Assembly (NCBI GenBank): GCA_902539895.1
Contig: CACBMD010000010.1
Location: 1-47,186 of the forward strand
Direction of reading: 5' to 3'
Source of the DNA: an uncultured SAR116 cluster alpha proteobacterium
GTDB lineage: Bacteria; Pseudomonadota; Alphaproteobacteria; Puniceispirillales; Marisalimonadaceae
Length of the DNA: 47,186 nucleotides
The notes under the pieces are model-generated. The model worked only from the letters and a program-made list of their open reading frames with translations. It did not search any database and had not been told where the DNA came from. This document shows, in pieces, positions 46,186 through 47,186 of this stretch. Each line of letters begins with the position of its first letter. The stretch's first letter is position 1. A program made the position numbers and the translations under genes.

Positions 46186-46389
46186 ATGTTAATAAAAAAA
46201 TCTATAACTATAAAAAAACATAGGACATCTTTATCTTTAGAAAAAGAATTTTGGGATGCCTTAAAAATTATTTCGAACGAACAAAAGTGTTCCCTAGAAA
46301 CTTTGATTACTAAAATTGACTCTAACAGAAAAACTTCACTTGCCTCATCAATAAGAGTCTATCTTTTAAAATTTTATATGAAAAACTAA
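46186..46389 (+). CDS. Ribbon-helix-helix protein (RHH_4 type)
   Basis: A 67-residue protein matching the alphaproteobacterial RHH_4 (PF13467) pattern: KSITIKKHRTSLSLEKEFW, then ALKIISNEQKCSLETLITKID and LASSIRVYLLKFY. The family normally reads SvtI-GHrTSisLE--FW; here GH is KH. Possibly DNA-binding; no target known. It follows the RNA methyltransferase by 4 bases and ends overlapping the convergent dehydratase. Confidence 0.8.
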   Translation: MLIKKSITIKKHRTSLSLEKEFWDALKIISNEQKCSLETLITKIDSNRKTSLASSIRVYLLKFYMKN

Positions 46390-47186
46390 CCTGTTATTCC
46401 AATTTGCCAAGGCGCAAATTCGTGACGACCAAGGTTTAAAATTTCACTTTTTGTTTTTTTACCAGAAGCAAAAGAAATAAATTCTTCAAAAATAATTTTG
46501 CCCATTTCTTCGATATCTTTATCTCCGTCAATAACTAAACCACAATTTATATCCATATCTTCATGCATTTTTTTATAAAGAGAAGAATTAGTTGCTAATT
46601 TTATTGAAGGAGTTGGTTTTGCACCAAAACATGAGCCTCTACCTGTAGTAAATGCTATTAGATTTGCTCCACCGGCAATTTGACCAGTTGCTGAAACAGG
46701 ATCAAACCCAGGTGTGTCCATGAAGACAAACCCCTTTTCATTGATTCTATCTGCATAATTATATACTTCCATTAAACCTGTTGTCCCACCTTTCATAGCT
46801 GATCCTAAAGATTTTTCTAAAATATTTGCAAGACCTCCTTTTTGATTTCCTGGGCTAACTATTCCATTTATTTGTACGTCTCTACCTACCGCGTAAACAT
46901 TCTTCCACCAATTTACACGGTCCAATAATTTTTCTGCTACCGAAGAATTTACAGCTCTTGCAGTTAAAGTATTCTCGACGCCATATATTTCAGGTGTTTC
47001 TGATAAAATAGCAGTACCACCATGACTAACTAGTATATCAACAGCTTTCCCCAAGGAAGGATTAGCAGAAATAGAAGAAAAAGCATCTGATCCTCCACAT
47101 TGGAGTCCTACCATAAGATTAGATAATGGAACTTCTTCTCTATAGATCTCATTCGCCTTTTCTAGCATACCCTTTACAATTTTTAT
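46386..47186 (-). CDS. UxaA/GarD-type altronate or galactarate dehydratase, C-terminal part (5' end beyond window)
   Basis: Open from the right window edge, 266 residues visible; ATG 47168 is probably internal. Seen: LMVGLQCGGSDAFSSISANPS with the likely metal-binding Cys, ILSETPEIYGVE, KGGTTGLMEVYNYADRI, FMDTPGFDPVSATGQIAGGA and FTTGRGSCFGAKPTPSIKLA, each given in part, all typical of the large UxaA/GarD domain. It splits water from sugar acids. The only obvious carbohydrate-catabolic gene here. Altronate versus galactarate specificity cannot be told. Confidence 0.85.
   Translation of the reverse strand: MKIVKGMLEKANEIYREEVPLSNLMVGLQCGGSDAFSSISANPSLGKAVDILVSHGGTAILSETPEIYGVENTLTARAVNSSVAEKLLDRVNWWKNVYAVGRDVQINGIVSPGNQKGGLANILEKSLGSAMKGGTTGLMEVYNYADRINEKGFVFMDTPGFDPVSATGQIAGGANLIAFTTGRGSCFGAKPTPSIKLATNSSLYKKMHEDMDINCGLVIDGDKDIEEMGKIIFEEFISFASGKKTKSEILNLGRHEFAPWQIGITG

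Overview
The window reads as a gene-dense chromosomal segment of an AT-rich (by eye, not computed) alphaproteobacterium, plausibly a streamlined marine lineage. The evidence is gene order plus family type: serC-serA-hisZ-purA; yebC-ruvCAB-ybgC-tolQRAB-pal-cpoB-tilS-ftsH-folP-glmM; zapA-6S RNA-5-FCL cyclo-ligase; class I aldolase-efp-suhB next to a MotA/OmpA pair and rpmE; and small alphaproteobacterial regulators (S24-like HTH, RHH_4-type). Coding density is very high. Many neighbours overlap by a few bases, head-to-head, tail-to-tail or as ATGA junctions. I saw no tRNA, rRNA, CRISPR, insertion sequence or prophage, and no gene-free stretch longer than about 300 bases.

Layout. 1-2157: 5'-part of uvrD (minus, cut by the window edge). 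2293-3649: mlaA and mlaC (plus), lipid-transport lipoprotein and periplasmic shuttle. 3651-9297: ettA, yggT, threonine aldolase, a DUF6476-like membrane protein, rluD and rpoH. 9294-14611 (minus): serC, serA, hisZ and purA, preceded by a leader with two mutually exclusive hairpins. 14716-15381: a GST-fold protein. 15374-31435 (minus): one long co-oriented run from ymdB through yebC, ruvCAB, ybgC, the Tol-Pal system, tilS, ftsH, folP, glmM and thiD. 31456-32793 (minus): a DUF4164-like gene, zapA, 6S RNA and the 5-formyltetrahydrofolate cyclo-ligase gene. 32961-38213 (plus): class I aldolase, efp, a SuhB-like protein, a MotA/TolQ-like and OmpA/MotB-like pair, a DUF6787-like membrane protein and rpmE. 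38210-43114 (minus): glyS, glyQ, a small Cys-rich membrane protein, an S49 peptidase and a tRNA adenine methyltransferase. 43200-46389 (plus): polyprenyl diphosphate synthase, HTH regulator, RNA m5U-type methyltransferase and an RHH protein. 46386-47186 (minus): 3' part of an altronate/galactarate dehydratase gene.

The most unusual observation is that two folate-pathway genes, folP and the 5-FCL gene, are each broken near the N-terminus by the same lesion: a run of exactly ten A in the coding strand, where one extra A (or a -1 frameshift) restores a full-length, family-typical protein. In folP the run contains the dnaX-type slippery heptamer A-AAA-AAG in the correct phase. Other poly-A runs of 10-11 in this window (in tolR and inside the 5-FCL gene itself) are in frame, so a general base-calling error is not the obvious explanation, although it is not excluded. 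Second is a SuhB-like protein that has lost most metal ligands of the inositol monophosphatase site. Third is the serC leader RNA.
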